Positions 45,285 to 58,090 of a stretch of DNA of 64,000 nt are shown one piece after another. Each line of letters opens with the position of its first letter. Positions within the stretch are counted from its first letter, which is position 1. The DNA lies in the NCBI GenBank assembly GCA_015680685.1, contig MNCI01005245.1, positions 595,841-659,840 on the forward strand. The letters run 5' to 3'. The position numbers and the translations under genes were made by a program. The notes beneath the pieces are model-generated. The model was not told the origin of the DNA, ran no database searches, and saw only the letters and a list, made by a program, of their open reading frames with translations. This DNA is from Gnetum montanum. Its lineage: Eukaryota > Streptophyta > Gnetopsida > Gnetales > Gnetaceae.

Positions 45285-47678
45285 CTAATACAACACCTTG
45301 TCTCCACACCTAAATGTTACCTTCCGAATCCTAAGATCATGTTGTTTCTTGTTATAAGCCTTGTGGATTTCATTTAAAGATAGGGCCACTAATCGATTCT
45401 CATCTAGCACACTTAAATTAATTAGTCGTTCACGTTGTGCTAGCGGTAGGTCAAGGCTGAGGTCACTGGTTGTGGATAGTGTTCGGAGTTCTGCTTGAAT
45501 TAGAAGTGTTGGCAACTTTTCGTACACTAACTCATAGGGAGAGTACCCTACAGGAAGTTTCCAAGTGGAGCGATAGGCCCATAGGGCATCATTGAGTTTG
45601 GTACTCCAATCCCTCCTATATTTGCTGATGGTTTGGGTAAGGATCTTGGTGATCTCCCTATTGGTGACTTCGGCCTGCCCGTTGGCTTGGGGGTGATAGG
45701 GTGTTGTAAATTTATGTGTTACACCTAAGAGTTGCATAAGTTTTCAAAAAGTCACACCTGTGAAGTGAGTCCCATTGTTAGAAATGAGTGCACGTGGCAC
45801 TCCAAACCTGTTGATGATTTGTTGCTGGACAAATCGTGCAGCAGTGTTGGAAGAACAGTTGACGATGGCTGCCACTTTTGCCCACTTTGTATAGTAGTCC
45901 ACAGCCACGATGATGTATGCCTTTCCGTTTGACAAGGGGTTGATGGGCCCCATGAAGTCGATACCCTAGATGTCGAAGGGCTCTAGTGGCTGGATCCACT
46001 ATTGAGGTCCCTCCAACCGTGTTGACATCCCACCATCTTTTTGGCATTGTTCGCAGGAGTGGGCGAACCATTGTGCATCCCTGAAAAGTGTAGGCCAGTA
46101 ATACCCTGCAAACAGGATTTTAATGGCTGTGCAACATCCAGCATAGTGGCCCCCACAAGGGCCTTCGTGAGCATCTTGGAGGACACGTAGTGTATCGTCA
46201 TCAGGGACGCACCATTGAACCAGGCCATCTGTGCACACCTTGTAAAGGTGGCCGTTGATTTCCATGAAACACTTGGCCTTATAGAGAAATTGCTATTTCT
46301 AGTGATGGTTCCACTCCTTAGGCAGCTCCTGGGTTATGAGGTAGGTGAGGATGCGGTTGAACCAAGGGGATTCCTTGGGTACTTGAGGATCAATTGTGCC
46401 TGTGAAGAGGAGTTCATTTGGAAATTGGTTGGATAAGGGCTCCTCCTCTTCTGCGTCATCCCATCGCAACCGAGACAAGTGGTCAGGAACCACATTCTCA
46501 GTCCCCTTCCAATCTACCATGGTAAGATCAAACTCCTAAAGAATCACTAGCCATCGGATTATGTGGGGGCTCATCGTTGGTTTGTTCATTAAGAATCGGA
46601 TAGCACTGTGGTCCGTGTGCACAAACACCTCGTATCCGAGCACATAGTGTCAGAATTTATCCAAGGTGAACACCACCACCATCAACTCCTTTTTGGTGGT
46701 AGTGTAGTTCAACTGAGCACCCACAATGCTACGGCTTGCACAGTGGATATAATATGGACATTTCTGATCGTCACACTGTGTAAGCACGGCTCCCAAGGCA
46801 TATTTGGAGGCATCCTTCATAATGTGAAAGGGTCTGGACCAATCAGGTGCCTGTAGAACTGGAGCTTATATGAGTTTCTGTTTCAACACTTGGAATGCCA
46901 ACTTGCATTCCTTGGTCCAGATGAACGGAGCATCCTTCTTTGTAAGTTCTACCAACGACCCGACGATCTTCAAGAAGTGCTCAATGAAACACCGGTAATA
47001 ACTAGTGTGTCCAAGGAATGACCGAAAATCTTTGACGGTACTTGGTTGACAGGTGATTCCTTGGATGACCTTGATCTTTTTAGGGTCTATGTTGATCCCT
47101 GTCTGTGAGATGCGATGCTCTAGCACAATGCCCTCTTGGACCATCAAATGGCTCTTTTGCCAATTGAGTCGCAGATTGGTGTCTACACACCTGTTTAGAA
47201 CCTGCTCCAAACGGTCCAAGGCTTGCTCAAACATGGCCCCATAAGTGGAGAAGTCATCCATGAAGACTTCTACACCGTTGCCGATTTGTTGTTGAAAGAT
47301 GCTTAGGACAAGGTGTTGGAACGTAGTAGGCGCATTACACAAGCCAAAGGGCATCTTCTTATATGCAAAAGTTCCTCATGGACTTGTGAACGTTGTTTTG
47401 GATTGGTCCTTTGGTGCTATTTGGATTTGGTTATAACCACTATAACCATCCAAAAAACTGTAGTAACGGTGCCCTATGATGGTGTCCAACACCTGGTCCA
47501 CAAATGGGAGTGGGAAGTGGTCCTTGAAGGTCGCCATATTGAGCAACTGGAAATCAATAAAGACTCTCCACTTGCCACCTTTCTTGGGCACAATAATGAG
47601 TGGGCTAACCCATTCGCTATCGGTGATAGAATAGATGAATCCTGCCTTTAGCAATTTTTCAATTTCATCTTTTACGAT
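45285..47678 (-). pseudogene. Athila-like Ty3 pol (RT, RNase H, integrase), 5' end cut off
   Basis: Reading 47678 to 45285 gives EWVSPLIIVPKKGGKWRV, DGYSGYNQIQIAPKDQ, MPFGLCNAPTTFQ, then EVFMDDFS, the RT catalytic site with both Asp kept. RNase H follows (DASKYALGAVLTQ; VHTDHSAIRFL) and then integrase, with its HHCC finger (HEGPCGGHY ... CEQCQ), GIDFMGP (first Asp), ISNNGTHF (second Asp changed to Asn) and HPQANGQAEVTNREI (Glu kept). About seven stops interrupt it. The RT N-terminus ends abruptly at IVKDEIEKLL near 47678, where another element's LTR begins. Integrase after RT marks Ty3; the sequence resembles the Athila branch. Confidence 0.92.
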
Positions 47679-48535
47679 TGTAACGATGAAAAACGTCGGT
47701 TGCTAGAAACATCGAGAGGATTTTCGTGTATACAGTTCCAACCCCAGATCTGTGCGAAGGTCATGCTGGAGAGAACGGATTTGAGGTGCCCTGAACGGTC
47801 TTGCTGATCAGACAAGGACTTATTTAATCAGTAAACTTGTCATCGATCGTACAACGAGGAGACAAATTAATGTAAAAATATAATGTCGATTTGACGAGAA
47901 AACGAGATCTGCTCTAAGATTAGATCTTGAAGATAATTACAATGATGTAAACTATGCAAAATGACTGTAAAATCAATGTAAGTAAGGTGCAATGAATTAA
48001 AGAATTTGGGAAATCTGTGATCCCGAGATCTGGGATTTATCTTATATACAAATATGATGAATACAACATGATTTGTAAGCAGATTTTGGTTTGGACGAAG
48101 TATCCGCTACCAACAAGAAGCTACTTAGAGATTAAACAAGCAAGGACCAATCTACCTTGTTCACTAGCCAATGTGGGCGCAAGGGAGTTGGGCTTGAAGC
48201 AAAATGCTCGCTCACTTGAAATCTTTGACCAAAAGCTTCTCTTTGTCCCCATCGATGCTCTTTTGTTGCCAACTCTTTCTTGTCTTCTCGCTAATCTTTT
48301 TGCCAAAAAAATTGCCAAACCTTTGAGCATTGTCCGTTGGGGTATTTATAAGATTAGGGTTAGGAGGAAAACGCGGTTTAGATGTCGTGTGTCCTGGGCC
48401 CACAGAATGTTGTTGACCTAATGTGCTGTAGCTGAGGCTTGTGATGTTACGCTGTGCTACACTCTGAAGCGTAATATAGCATAACCACCCTTGTCTTTAG
48501 CGTTGACGGATTTCCAGATCTTCAGTAGCAAGCTA
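47679..48535 (-). repeat. 3' LTR of the Tat-like element
   Basis: About 857 bp. On the minus strand it ends CATCGTTACA at 47679 and starts TAGCTTGC at 48535, directly after GCTGGGGGA, a likely polypurine tract. A minus-strand TATA box (TTATAAATACCCC) is at 48340-48353. The first two bases TA instead of TG would need one G-to-A change. The start is less certain than the end because the partner LTR is outside the window. Confidence 0.58.
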
Positions 48536-50160
48536 TCCCCCAGCTATGCTGTGATACGTTGGGAAGCGTAGCATGGCGTAATGACTACTACGGCTTGAAT
48601 TTTGTTGTCCTTATCATCATGGCTAAATCAATTGTGCTGCTTATGTCACGCTTTGTTATGCTGCATAGTGTAATGCGGTGTAATATGCCAAAAGTAAAGG
48701 ATTTTTGGCATACGGCTAACTTGCAAAGTTGAAGTGTTGTCACTGTGCATCCTTTGTTCTTTTCTGTCCTTTTGAAGTCTGCTATGCTGAGCTGCGTAGC
48801 ATAGCGTAGCGGGCCCTTAGCCAAAAGAGACAACTTGTTGAGATGTGCCCATTGCTCGGATGTTTTGACGCTGTACTTATGAAGATCCCTTGCCCAAACT
48901 TCGAGGCTTTGCTGAATCACCGAGGTCTCAAAATTTCACAATGTTTCAATGGCCCCACTTTGTTGACGTTTGGAGGGCTTGCTCGAGGGACGTCGACAAA
49001 GAATGCGAAACACCACAGAGGTAAAGACACTAGCACCGTTTGTCGGTTGGTTCTCGAATGTTGCTCTGTCAAACCTGGGAGTGCAAAGGTTGGGGGCGAA
49101 AGGGGTAGAAGAGGGACTTTACAAGTGTGAGTGATAGGGAGGTTCGAGGAATACTCAAGCATGAATAGGATATTTCGCAAACATGTTATCGGGTAACTCC
49201 TCATAGGTATTTTCGCGAGAGGCTACGCTGCTACATTGTATATGGGAAACTTGCCTGGGTGAGTTGTGTTACACTCGTATGGCCTGGACGAGTTGCGTTT
49301 CATCCATTTTGCCTGGTTCTTTTTTTTGGGAGCTATGTCATGTCTGCATAGGGTTTTAACTCGTCTTCAGATGCATTCCATGAGGCGAGTTGCATTACGC
49401 CATTTCATTCTCGTGATAGTTATCATGTGCGAAAGGCGTTTTTTTTTACGCTTACATTCTGTACAAATGGGAGGAGAAAGTACAGGTAGGAACAAGGATA
49501 AGAGAGGGAAGAAAGTAAGGTAAGGTGTTTGGAGGGGAAAAGCAAGGTCTGCACTTCCATGCATTCAGGCTAGTCCGAGCAGCCACCTTAGAACGCTGTG
49601 ACGCCTCACCCTCCTAGTGAATGCATCTTCGAACAACGCCATTGTAACAAGTAACCTGCAAAGCGTAACAAAGAACAAAGAACAAAAGTAATTGTCCTAA
49701 CTGCTGGGGAGGCTGTTGAAACAAGTGCCATTCGAAGTAGAAAGGGGAGCGCAGGCCATGGAGAAGGGACCATAGCAAAAGGGCAAGGGTCCCTTTATTG
49801 ATACCGCAGCTCAGGAATTCGCCGTTGACAACCAGATTCATCTTATCCATTTGACTAGGCAAGGAGCCAGTCATATGAATCTATGAAGCCAGACCCTAGT
49901 GGCAGTGGTGGTTGGAGGTAGCTAAGGCTATGGGTGACCATAGTTTCCTTGGGGTTCCGATTAGTGATGCTGACCTCGAGAGCTGCAATTGCTGAGTGGT
50001 CGTTGTAGTGGCATCTCTGAGGGGTCAATAGTATGTCTTTCGGAACATCCGAGGAATCAGTAGAATGCTGGGGGTAGTGGCGTTGCTTCTATTCCAACGT
50101 CCTACCCGTTCTTTCTGATAGGGATGTCATGCAAGAATGATCAGGTCCGGTTGTTTCATG
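48536..50160 (-). other. 3' untranslated region of the Tat-like element
   Basis: No coding motif. Between 48540 and 48815 short related palindromic words (GCGTAGC, AGCATAGCG, TATGCTG) recur many times. The rest, to 50160, has no recognisable gene on either strand. Confidence 0.6.
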
Positions 50161-50164
50161 GATG

Positions 50165-50563
50165 GTCTATTGGCAGATCTTAGTTTTAGGTCCCGGTAGA
50201 CTGTCATTGCTGGTTTTAAGTCCCAACGGACCATGGTCCCGGTTTACAGTCTGGGCATATCGAAGTGTGCTAGTTTTACATCGTAGCGGATGGTGGGAGA
50301 GCTAGTTTATGGTCCCAACAGACTGTGCTGTGGGTCTCAGTTTTGTGTCGTGACCCAGGGACAAGTCTGTGTTGGTTTAGTGTCGCAGCAAACGAAGGCT
50401 TACCTTGCCAGTTTTGCGTCGTGACAAACGGTCGAAAGCTCTGCCAGTTTAGTGTCATGACAGATGCATGCAAGAAATGCCAATTTTATGCTGTAGCAGA
50501 TGTTTGTTACAGCACTAATTTTACATCATAGCGGATGAGTGTTACCTTGCATTTAAGCCGAGC
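50165..50563 (-). repeat. Decayed 30-36 bp minisatellite downstream of the Tat-like pol
   Basis: About eleven diverged units in tandem with the plus-strand pattern GCCAGTTTTGCGTCGTGAC plus a variable tail; the clearest begin near 50407, 50443, 50479 and 50515. Earlier units read CTAGTTTTACATCGTAGCGG and AGTTTATGGTCCC. Tat/Ogre elements are known for tandem repeats between pol and the 3' LTR. Confidence 0.8.
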
Positions 50564-50712
50564 TGACGTCTAAATGTGGTACTGCTTCAGGTACACGTGA
50601 TTCACCAGATTTGGAAGTTCTTTGCCATTGATGTTCGCTAGCTTGAATGCTCCGTTGCCATATGCATTGACGACTAGGAAAGGGCCCTCTCAACTTGCAG
50701 AGAATTTCCTGA

Positions 50713-53700
50713 CTAGCTCACAAACGACTTTAAGAACCAAGTCTCCTTTCTTAATCGGTCATTGATGCAGGTTGCGATGATGCTTCTGCTTTTGCTTGCC
50801 CTGATACTTCCTGATGCTGTCGAGTGTCTGGATGCGTTCTCCTCTACTGAGTCTAGATCCATGATCCTAGACTCATTGTGTTGAGTCTCATTTATAATCG
50901 TAGAGAGGACCATCCGCAATGAGGGAACCTGTAGTTCAAGGAGCAACACTGCTTCAGATCCGTAGCCTAGGCTGTATGGTGTCCTATCCATAGCTGTTTT
51001 ACATGTTGTACTATAGGCCCATAACACGTAGAGGATTTGCTCATGCCATCGTTTCTTGTTGTTACTAAGCATCTTCTTCAGTAAATTGATAACCACCTCG
51101 TTTGTTGCTTTTTCTTGACCATTTGCGTGCGAGTAATATAGTGAGGAGAAAGATTGCTTAATACTAAGGTTATTGCAGAAAGATTTGGTTTCGGTACTAC
51201 TAAATTGTGGCTCATTATCGGTCACAATAGTCATGGGAAGCCCAAACCTTGTTACTATGTTATCCAAGATAAAATGGCAAACCTGTTGAGATGTAGTCTT
51301 TCGTAGGGGAATAGTCTCGACCCACTTTGTGAAGTACTTAGTGGCAGTGATAATGAAACTATGTCCTACGGAAGACTTAGGCGTGATGGGACCTATGATG
51401 TCTAGTCCCCATCATTGGAATGGCCAAGTGATCTGTGTGGTATGCAACTCTATTGGTGACATGTGTATTAGATTTGCGTAACACTGACATGTATCACATG
51501 TCTTAACTTTGGTAAGGCAATCTCGTTCTATATACGATCAGTAATACCCTAAGCGTCTGATTTTAGTAGCCATGGCTCGAGGGGCTATGTGTCCTCCACA
51601 TAGTCCTTCATGGACTTTGCTAACTATCCTTTGTGCTTGGTCATTGTTAACACAGGTTAGCAATACCCCATCAAAGGAGCGCCTACATAGAGTGCTATCT
51701 CTGATAATGACGTATTACCTGGCATGCTTGCAGATTGCATCCTTTTGTGCAGATGTTAATTTGTGCGGTGGTTTGCTATGTAGAAGGTAGGCTTTAATGT
51801 TGTCGTACCATTCTGGCGTTCCTTCCACACTTAGAGAAGAGATTTGCACTGCTTGGGTGACTGGATCTGTACATTCCATCATTAAAGCTGGTTAGGTGGC
51901 GAACAAATGCAATTTCACGTTTAAAGCTAGCGTAGCTAGTGCATCAGCTACAATGTTCTCACTACGCAGCATGTGTTGGACGTCAGTTGTTGTGAATTAT
52001 TTCAGAAGATCTTTAGCCATATCACAATAGGGTTGCAGATGCATGGCTTTGTAGGTGTAAATTTCTTTGATCTAATTGACAACGAGCATTGAATCACCTC
52101 AGATTGCCAGGTGTTGAACGTTCAGTTCTCTGGTTGCTAACAGTCCCCTAAGGAGCCCCTCGTATTCTGCCACATTGTTCGTACAGGGAAACTCCAGGCG
52201 GTAAGCCAATGGGTGAACATCCTCAAGGGAAAGCATGATAATGGCGACGACACTACCGCCTCTGGTAGTCGAAGCTTTATCAAAGTGTAATGTCGCTTAA
52301 AGGCTTGTTGATGTAGGGCTTAAACTATGTACATGTTCGTCAGGAAACTCAAGCTCTATCGTGGCTTAATCGTTAATCAGTGATGTTACAAGTTGGTCGG
52401 CTATTGCTTGGCCTTTCGTGGAAGATTGGCCAACGTAGTGCAAATCAAATTCTACTGTGATGGCTTTCCATTGGGATATTTTATTGCTCTCGTATAAATT
52501 TTTTGTAATGGCCCGTAGGATGTTGTTCTTACAAATTATGTTAACTTGGCTGCGAAAAAGATAGTGTCTACATTTCTTGAGCGCAAAAACCAATGCCAAA
52601 CAGTTACGCTCTACTTCATTGTACCTCGTTTCATACGGAAATAGAGTGTGACTTAGATAATAGATAGGGATTTCTGACCCATCATCCCTCTTTTGACACA
52701 ACAACGTAGCTATGGACACATCTGAACTTGCCAGGTAGAGATTAAAAGGTTGATCTCTTTGTGGTGGGAAAACCATTGGCAAGTGTAGGAGCTCTTTCTT
52801 TAAGTTGTCAAAAGCACGCTGGCGGTCTTCGGTCCACTCGAAGTTAACACCCTTCTTGAACAAATGTTGCATAGGGTGTAATTTATTTGTCAGCTTCGAG
52901 ATGAACCTCTTGGTAAACTGTAACCTACCTTGCAACCCACACAATTCTTTGAGGTTTATAGGCAGTGTCAGGTTAACAATGGCCTTAACCTTGTCAGGGT
53001 CAACTCGTATGCTAGCCTCCGACACCACAAATCCCAACATGCGTCCGATCTTGACTCCGAACACACATTTTCTTAGATTGAGTCGTAGGTCGTGTTTGAG
53101 ACATCGTTTAAGGATTAACTTTAAATCCTCTAGGTGATCTGCCGACTTCCTAGACTTGACAGCTATGTCGTCTACATAGTTGTTCAATCTCTCTAAGAGG
53201 TAATCACTAAAGATATACGTCATGGCACTTTGATAAGTTGCTCCAGCATTTTTCAACCCGAAGGGCATCATGGTATAACAAAAATTTCCCCATGGGGTGA
53301 TGAAAGTTGTGGTCAGTTGATGTTCTAGGTTGATACGGATTTGATTATATCCCGAAAACCCATCCATAAAGGATAGTAAAGCATGTCCGACTGTTGTATC
53401 GATAATTTGGTCAATACTTGGTAATGAGAAATTGTCTTTAATCGTTGCCTTGTTCAGATCGCAGAAGTCTATATAAATGCGTATTCTTCTCGTTTTCTTA
53501 GACACAACAACGATGTTCAACACCCAATCTGAGTAATCCACCGTGTGGATGAAACCAGCTTGATATAGCTTAGTGATTTCATCACGCATTGCCAACCTAA
53601 TTTCGAGCTTAATCTTCTATGCTTTCTGTCTAATCGCTTTGATACACGGGTTTAACATGATGTTGTGCTGTATTAATCGTAGGTCTAAACTCGACACGTC

Positions 53701-54064
53701 TTTCGTATGACCATGCGAATGCTGCAACGTGGTTTTGGAGAACTCAAGATATGTCGCTCTGCGTTTGTTGGTCAAGGAGAGAACTAACCTTCAGAGTTTT
53801 GCTTTCTCCTTTGTGCGTAACCATAGAGACCTTAGTGAAGGAATCCTCGGTCACATCACTAGCCTCCAGGTCTAGGGTTCGGGCCAAATGTTCTGGCCAG
53901 TCTTGGGATAATTTCGAGGCTATTATGATTATGTCACAGGAGGAGGCGTCAGTTCCTATCATTGCAAGATTAGGCTGTCTAAAAGTTTCCTCGTATGGAC
54001 TTGTTAGGGCCAGGGGTGCAAGTAAAGTTTTTTCCATTTGCAAACTGACTTGCAAAACTACCAA
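50713..54064 (-). pseudogene. Tat-like Ty3 pol: RT, RNase H, second RNase H, integrase
   Basis: The longest piece (53595-52366, 409 codons without a stop) holds RT and RNase H: SFMDGFSGYNQIRI, MPFGLKNAGATYQ, NYVDDIAVKS (RT Asp pair intact) and NLYLASSDVSIATLL. About 52290-51790 is a second RNase H-like domain (TNNVAEYEGLLRGLL), a Tat feature. Integrase follows: HHCC finger (HEGLCGGH ... CDTCQ), GLDIIGPI and IVTDNEPQFSS (both Asp kept). The block usually reading NGQAEATNK is NGQEKATNE, so the catalytic Glu is Lys. The segment before RT (54064-53744, then AAFAWSYE) fits the usual pol N-terminus. It is the best preserved pol in the window, yet integrase is disabled. Confidence 0.92.
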
Positions 54065-54107
54065 GAATGGAGACTGTTACATTGCTTTTGTCAACAAAGC
54101 GAACTAA

Positions 54108-54610
54108 TACAAGGCTTTAGAGGTACATATCTAAAAGGCTACCAGTTTAAGATCTTAGTGGACTGTCACAATATGTAGAGTTTGTAATACAACAGTAAAC
54201 AAGGTTTCCTAGGTGTTAAGTTAAAGTTTTCATAAACTATAGCTAAAAGTATAAGGTGGTGTGATTAGCGTGGAAAAACAACTAATTTAGAATTTTTTGC
54301 AAATTGTAGTTAATGCGACCAGATAACGAGACGATAAGCTGTGTGTTAGTTTAGGGTCTTTTTGGACTGTTATTAATGCGATATCTACGAGGTTAATGGT
54401 GCGATCTTTACGCTTCATGCCAAACTGATATGCTTGCATTTCGGGAAAGTTCCGCGTTGATCGGTTATGAAAACTGTAAGTTTTCACCATCACACTTATA
54501 AGTAGATGTTTCGTGCTCAAAGTGGACTGTGAACGTAGCGAGGTTAAGTTAGGCTAAAGCAAAAGAAAAGCGTAAATTAATGATTTCGCAAAGGTTACTA
54601 AGGTGGAACA
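54108..54610. other. Flank between Tat-like RT and the antisense gene
   Basis: Non-coding. AGTTTAAGATCTTAGTGGAC (54144) and AGTTTAGGGTCTTTTTGGAC (54348) repeat a motif like the unit AGTTTTAGGTCCCGGTAGAC in the 3' minisatellite (50175). This block may hold the antisense gene's promoter, but no clear TATA box was seen. Confidence 0.5.
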
Positions 54611-54884
54611 ATGGCACCGAAGACTGAATGCAAACACGCCAAGTTGGCTAGGATCGACGAAGTATAGGAAAGTCTGGGACGAATTTCAAAAGCGCGAGTC
54701 GAAACTCAAGAGGCTACTTCGCTTGCCCGGTAAGTCATTCTTCACCTTCCTTGTGTGATATATGCGTTGGGTCATTTTTGTTGTCATTGTACTGTAATTT
54801 GTATTTATTTTGCAAATGTGCACTATGCTGGGTGTTGATACTTACCTGTGTTAGTTACACTATGGGAGTTTGTAATGTTACCCT

Positions 54885-55126
54885 TATCGTTGTTGTCATG
54901 GACAGACCTCACACCGTCGCAAGGGTTTTGGGTGATCATAGGTAATATTGTACAAACACACTGCGTAACTGGTGAGGAGTCTAGGTGTTGTATCCTTGCG
55001 CAATGCAAAAAGGGGTTCTGTTGCCTTGCTCGTAATGGTCACGTGTTATGCTAGGGTAAGATGTCGCATCACCTTTATCGCCGTTGTCATAGACAGACCT
55101 TGCACCATTGCAAGGGTTTTGACGGT
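54885..55126. repeat. Duplicated segment in the first intron of the antisense gene
   Basis: CGTTGTTGTCATGGACAGAC (54887) and CGCCGTTGTCATAGACAGAC (55080) head two similar stretches ending CAAGGGTTTTG, offset by 193 bp. A third partial relative (TAATGGTCATGTGTT at 55261, versus TAATGGTCACGTGTTATG at 55034) suggests a longer decayed tandem array. Confidence 0.7.
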
Positions 55127-58090
55127 TTTGGTAGTGCATTTCTAGCGTAATATGCGATTTTCTAAGAGTCAAAGCAGCGAGAACCTCAATGTTGCATGAA
55201 GGATTCTTGTGAGCTTTTTTGATTTATTTTGACGTTGTTAGGATGCCTAAACTATTTTCTAATGGTCATGTGTTCCATTGTAAAGGGTTACGCTAAAGCC
55301 TGTCTTGATTGTTTTGGACATTGTGAGCGTTTTATGTTGTCTACATGCCCCTATGGCCAACGTTCCTCCTCCTTATGATCGTGTAGGGGAAGAGGTGGTT
55401 TGGTTTCGAACAGGGGCTCAGGAGTTCCTGCAGTTTTTGTTGCATAACTTTAGCGTAATTATTTGGTCACATTTGTCAGTCGAGACAGCTGCCTACATTC
55501 TGGAAACGTTGTTGGTTGGGTCAACATAGAGCATCTTAACGTTTCTGGTGGATGGCTCAATCGAGGCCATGGGGGAGAGAGATCGCGAACAGTGCACCAA
55601 GGGTTTGAGGCACTTATCTTGGATCTAGGAGATGCCTAGGTTTAACTGTTATCACACCTATAACATGCTGTTCATGGCTCGTCATCTCACGACCTATTTT
55701 CAGAACCCACCTGGCATCGTGTATTATGTCGGAGGGTAAATGCTGTCAAGGTATTGTGATATGTTAACTGCTATTTGATTTTGCGTTAGATATGAACAGT
55801 CTTCTGTACTCTATGGCATAGGTTTTTTATCGATGCAGGTGGTCTCCAAGGTGATACGAACATGTTATCTATGGTCAAAACAGCCATAAAGGAATTCACT
55901 TCCATCAGTAATGTGCGTGCTGGTGTCCTAGGACAACTGGGATTTGAAATCCAACACTACTCTATCTGGTATGCCAAATTCTTTGTCAAGTGTAGAGACT
56001 CTGGATGGCTGGATAATAGTGGACTTTAGATCATCCCATCACCGTTGACGACGTGTAAGAGGACATTCTAGCGTTTCCTTTGCTCTTTGGACACGGTAAG
56101 TTATGCTACGCTAATCAACTGCGTGACCCTACAGAATGAGAATAGTGTATGAGATTTTACTGCTTTGTTGTTTTGTCTAACCTGTGTTTTGTGTGTGTTT
56201 ATAGCTAAAGAATCGTGGGAGGTTATGGTGACAGCCTCTGGGCGTGACGCTGCCACCATCTTCTTCCGCTATGGTGATCTAAATGAAGCACAACGCTGAC
56301 TTTGCCATGGGGCGACCCCAGTTGTCATAACTAATAATTTCCAGGAAGTTGGAATGATGGAGCTATTTCTAGCCATAATCTTTGATGTCACAGTAGCCGA
56401 AATGTTGGCCCTAGTCGACTCTTTTAGCGAACAAGCTGAGCGTCTCCACACGCGCGTGCGTAATGTACGCGTTAGTTTTGATATTAACGCCCAACTGTTC
56501 GTCGACTTTTTTGGTGTTCCTTCTGATGGTCTCCTAGTGGAAGAAAGATCAAAAAAGAGTTCTAAACATCAGAAGGACATAGAGGAGTGGCTTGGGGTTA
56601 AAAAAGAACCAAAAGGCACCTATGCTGATAAGATCAACCTATAGGTGGCTAATATTAGTTACCCCCTTTTCTGAGCTCGTGCTTTCCCCAAGCTACTCTC
56701 CCAAGAAAAAATCCTTGGCATAGAGCAGGCTTGGATCATGCGGAAGGTTATGGAGGAGGGGACACGATATAATTGGGCCAGGCACCTTGTTGAAGGCCTG
56801 CAAGCTGAAATGGTCAAGCTTCGTAAGAAGCTTGAGTCTTGTTTGAATGTGCATTTTGCCTTCTTCATAGCTTATTTGCTGCATTTTTTTAAATTCCTAG
56901 TGGTTCGCAGGGATGGGGTTTGGGTGTCGCAGGATCGTAACTAGATCTCCAAATCGTGGATCTCCCAAGTCTTTTGCATCGTTCGATCCTAAGATTCTCT
57001 TGAAGGTATTGGAGAGTTGTTTTCACTAACAACTAAGGATCGGGTGACGCCTCTCGTCCAAGGTCAAGACAGCGTGGGTGAGGCGTCCCCTTCTTACATC
57101 GGCAGTGCATCGAGGGGGAAGCGCTTGATAGCAAAAATAGTAGCTTCATCGGTTTAGCAGAAAAAGCGTCGTTCGACTGTGAAGTCTCTCGGCCCGACTG
57201 ATGAAGAGGGAAGGAAACTGCAGATTAAGTTTCACAGGAGCCATCCCCCGGTTGGTAAGTAGAGATATGCGTAATTAGTTTGTGTTACACTACGTATAGA
57301 CATCGTTGCGTCGCGTAGCGCTTGTGAAAAGTGAGCAACGTTTTTTTTTGTTAACTGTGATGCGTTTTACAGGAAAAGGGAAACATGTAGAAGGACTGAC
57401 CCCTGAAATGGATGCCATAGTCCTACGGCGCGGAAAAGTGGCCCCAATTTTGAAGAAGGAGGTCCTTGTTGACAACATGGGCAGTACGCAAGCTCCTATG
57501 CTTGAGGGGAAGACAAGCGTAGAAGATGCTGCAACCCTTTTGGATAGGCTGGTGAGTTTGGCCACTTGCGTTTGTCTCAAATTTTTCCTTTTTCTACCGT
57601 GTTATGTTTAACTCGTTTTGTTTGCATAGCATCTAATAATAGTGGTGTACCTTCATTAACAACCCCTACTCATCATTGGGCTGAGGCTCCTGACAAATTT
57701 GCCTTCATGGAGAGAATTGTGAATGACATGATCAGTCGCTTGGAGTGAATCGATCCTGAGATTGGTACATCACTATTGCTACGCAGGAATTATTGAGATT
57801 GTCACATTGCATTTTCTATAGCGTCTAATTGACATCTTCGTGTCACAACATCTCACCTCAAATGGAATCCTAAAGAGCCTATCGACGTAGACGCTTCTCC
57901 TAAACCTTCACTAGAGGTGACCGAAGTGCCACGTCGCATTTATGACGAGATGCACAAATGTGCGTTACGCTCGGCCCTTTCTCTATAGGAGAGTCAGAAC
58001 ATCAATAAAGACCTCTGGAAGAGGCTGTAGAAAGCAGAAAAAGAGAAAACAGCCCTAACTACTAGGGTTGAGGACCTTGAGTTTAGGAAC

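Noticed and set aside
50165-50563. CRISPR-like array
   Set aside because: Units are tandem and diverged without constant repeats and unique spacers, and the context is a plant retrotransposon.
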